Positions 30,305-32,080 of a stretch of 32,080 nt of DNA are shown here, one piece after another (within the stretch, counting starts at the first letter, position 1; each line of letters starts with the position of its first letter). The DNA lies in assembly GCA_964444075.1 (NCBI GenBank), contig CAYUFF010000007.1, forward strand, positions 1-32,080, read 5' to 3'. The notes beneath the pieces were generated by a model, which searched no databases, was not told the DNA's origin, and worked only from the letters and a program-made list of their open reading frames with translations. A program made the position numbers and the translations under genes. The DNA is from CAYUFF01 sp964444075 (GTDB taxonomy: Archaea; Aenigmatarchaeota; Aenigmatarchaeia; CG10238-14; SCSR01).

Positions 30305-30501
30305 ATGTCTTCACTCGGAGAACCGTAAAGTCTAGCCAGACTGGAGTAATCCTTTAACGAAACGTCGAATCCTCATGCTGACACCTACAGGCTTGAGATT
30401 CTCTAGCTGGCCAAGAAGACGCTGGAGTTTCGGGTCAAATGGAAAGCGCTCACCGCTATCAGCTTAGGAAATCCCTTAACTTTGTGAAAAAGTCGTACTG
30501 A
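30305..30501. other. Intergenic stretch after the pilus operon
   Basis: About 200 bases without a supported gene. Short plus-strand frames (for instance a 20-codon frame ending at the TGA near 30486) look protein-like in composition but have no promoter or start context, and may be gene remnants. Confidence 0.4.
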
Positions 30502-31839
30502 TTACTCTGATAAAACTCTTTCCAAATCCCTCAAATCAAAACAGTAAACCTTCCTGCCCTCATACTCCTCAATCTTTTTGCTGAAGCTTTTTGCGAAGAT
30601 TGCAAACCTTTCCTTCCTTCTCTCGTTATACCATTGCACATACCGAGCTTTTTCTCTGAGCTCCTTCGCTATTTTTGAGGCGTTTACCCCACCCTTCCAT
30701 TTACATTCACAGAACAAGATCTCCTTCGTTTTCTCGTTGAGGGCAACTACATCTATTTCCTTATCCTTATGCCACCACTTGCCGACTTTTGTAAACTCCG
30801 AGCGAAAAACGAGGTTAATAATCTCTGCTTTTATAAGAGTCTCGAACTTTCTTCCTACGAACTGGTTGAAATTCCTGAAAAAATGCTCCTCGAAATTTTT
30901 AAACTCGTCTATCTCCAAGTCCGACTTGAAAGGTTCGACGAACGAAAAATAAAAATCGAAGAAATTATCCTTTATCGAGTAGATTATCTTCTTACTTCTC
31001 GGCTTTTTCTCCGTGACTATTTTCTCCTTCGTTATTATGTCCAAGTTTATCAGAGCTTGCAAATACTTGGTTAACTGATTCGGTGGAATATGAGAGTAAT
31101 TGGCTATTTGTACGAGCTTTGTATTTCCGAGGGCAATCGCTTCAACGATTCTCTTGTAAGTCTCGGGTTCTCTGAATTCTTCCTTAAGCAAAAATTCCAC
31201 CTCTTCAAACAATCTGCCCTTCCTGCTTGCAATCTCATCCCTAACGTTTTCGAATGTGCTTTTTTTAGGGGAGAATTTTTCCATATAAAACGGTACGCCG
31301 CCAAGAATGTTGTGGAATTCTATGTTTTTTTTCTATCGGATTTCCCGGATAAAACTCGAAGTATGAGCGGAAAGGAAGAGTTTTTACCTTCAGGTGGCCG
31401 GTCTTCCTACCGTATAAAGGAGATTTGTAACTTAAAATTCCAGTTTCCATCATGGGCATCGAGGAACCGCACAAAATAAGAAAGACGTTCGAGTTTTGCA
31501 ACACGTTATCGATCGCTCTCTGAAATACCGAAGGGATAGCGCTATCCTTTTCTACCAAGTAGGAAAATTCGTCGAACACGATAACAGCCCTCTTCTTAAC
31601 CCTATTTACCAAATACTCGAATATCTCTCCCAAATCGTTTGTGGCAATTTCGGGTTCCCCCAAATACCTCACCACCTCTTTTTTAAATCTTCTGATGTTT
31701 TCTTCGGTCCCTTTTTTATCGCAAAGAAAATATATGTGTGGCTTGTCTTTTATGAACTGTAGAGCACTATGAACTCAAAATTTTTGTTTTTCCATCTTTC
31801 GTTAAGGAATTTTAACTCAAATCTTCTGTCCACAAACAT
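30502..31839 (-). pseudogene. Broken archaeal AAA-type ATPase with DUF234 C-terminal domain
   Basis: Three minus-strand frames align to one gene of the archaeal STAND-like ATPase family (COG1672 type). Frame one starts at the ATG at 31839 (MFVDRRFELKFLNERWKNKN) and stops after FIVLYSS. The frame then resumes at FIKDKPHIYFLCDKKG: the P-loop that should lie between (G-R-R-x-x-G-K-T-type) is absent, so roughly 35-45 bases are lost. Walker B follows (AVIVFDEFSYL). A second break lies in the A8 run at 31325-31332; with seven A's the frame continues through IEFHNILGGVPFYMEKFSP. The C-terminal part has a winged helix, then the DUF234 nuclease-like domain with KEIDVVALNE and LFCECKWKGG. A strong TATA-like TTTATATATC lies upstream. 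Nucleotide binding must be lost. Confidence 0.85.
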
Positions 31840-32056
31840 TCTGCTCACAATAATTATTATCGTAATCAGATATATAAATTCTGCTCGAACGCTCCAATCT
31901 TCTCGGGAATCGCACCTTCAAATACACAAGGAGCTCGTGAGCTAGGGTTACCCTTCGGCTTTTTCACATCACATCATCTCTGATGGTTTATCATTTTGCT
32001 TCATAGCCTTCATAAAACCTTAAGATTTTAGTGCTCGAAGGTTCAAATTTATCTCG
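31840..32056. other. Upstream region of the broken ATPase gene and window-end spacer
   Basis: AT-rich. It holds a TATA-like AATTTATATATC (about 31869-31880, minus strand) for the broken ATPase gene and CCTTAAGATTTTAG near 32015-32031 (plus strand) that could serve something starting near 32057. I see no gene in it. Confidence 0.45.
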
Positions 32057-32080
32057 ATGATGAAAGGAATATCTCCTCTA
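32057..32080 (+). other. Possible start of a gene or box C RNA, cut by window end
   Basis: ATG codons at 32057 and 32060 open a frame MMKGISPL to the window edge, about 30 nt after a TATA-like element. The same bases (ATGATGA) fit a box C of a C/D guide RNA. Too little is visible to decide. Confidence 0.2.

Noticed and set aside
30305..30501. Transposase remnant after the pilus operon
   Set aside because: Short frames have a gene-like feel but no motif, terminal repeats or target duplications were found.
32051..32066. Box C/D guide RNA at the window end
   Set aside because: Only a box C-like ATGATGA is visible; box D and the rest lie outside the window, so it cannot be supported.

Overview
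The window is chromosomal DNA of an archaeon. It carries an archaeal RNA polymerase subunit (Rpo7), archaeal-type uS9, uL3 and uL4, a Gins51 subunit, an archaeo-eukaryotic primase, the tRNA methylase Trm56, class III signal peptides (Q-x-x-x-E-Y/F), and TATA-like boxes about 25-30 nt before many starts. GTG starts are common and many transcripts look leaderless. The primase is a single chain that joins a PriS catalytic domain to a PriL-type four-cysteine Fe-S domain. This arrangement, with scattered ribosomal protein genes and a lone 5S gene, points to a DPANN-type lineage; that placement is inference, not proof.

Layout. 1-1391 (minus): rpo7 (cut by the window edge), inorganic pyrophosphatase and an Fcf1-like PIN protein. 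1428-4572 (plus): methionyl-tRNA synthetase with a fused C-terminal tRNA-binding domain, then a methyltransferase-like protein. 4573-5090 is mostly non-coding with two doubtful small ORFs, followed by a stand-alone 5S rRNA. glyA (minus) and a tandem ThyX-like protein (plus) diverge from one shared TATA region, which suits methylene-folate metabolism. Two small unknown genes follow.

8697-11574 is an AT-richer accessory island. It starts at a tRNA-Glu(CTC) gene that appears to carry two short non-canonical introns. Next come a broken minimal nucleotidyltransferase, a small kinase-like gene, a 65-bp imperfect direct repeat with an internal hairpin, a vapBC toxin-antitoxin pair, the second repeat copy, and a frameshifted secreted protein with an NAD-LDG motif.

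11649-19395 is housekeeping: a DUF2258-like protein, tRNA-Arg(CCT), uS9, a TatD hydrolase, Trm56, tRNA-Leu(GAG), a 409-aa unknown protein, Gins51, the fused primase, and uL3-uL4.

19611-30304 is a type IV pilus locus: a cysteine-rich pilin, a six-gene minus-strand operon of pilins and pilin-like surface proteins, and a five-gene plus-strand operon (KaiC-like ATPase, winged-helix protein, secretion ATPase, two TadC-like membrane proteins). A DUF104-PIN toxin-antitoxin pair lies between the two operons. The window ends in a decayed archaeal ATPase/DUF234 gene that has lost its P-loop and carries a further frameshift in an A8 run.
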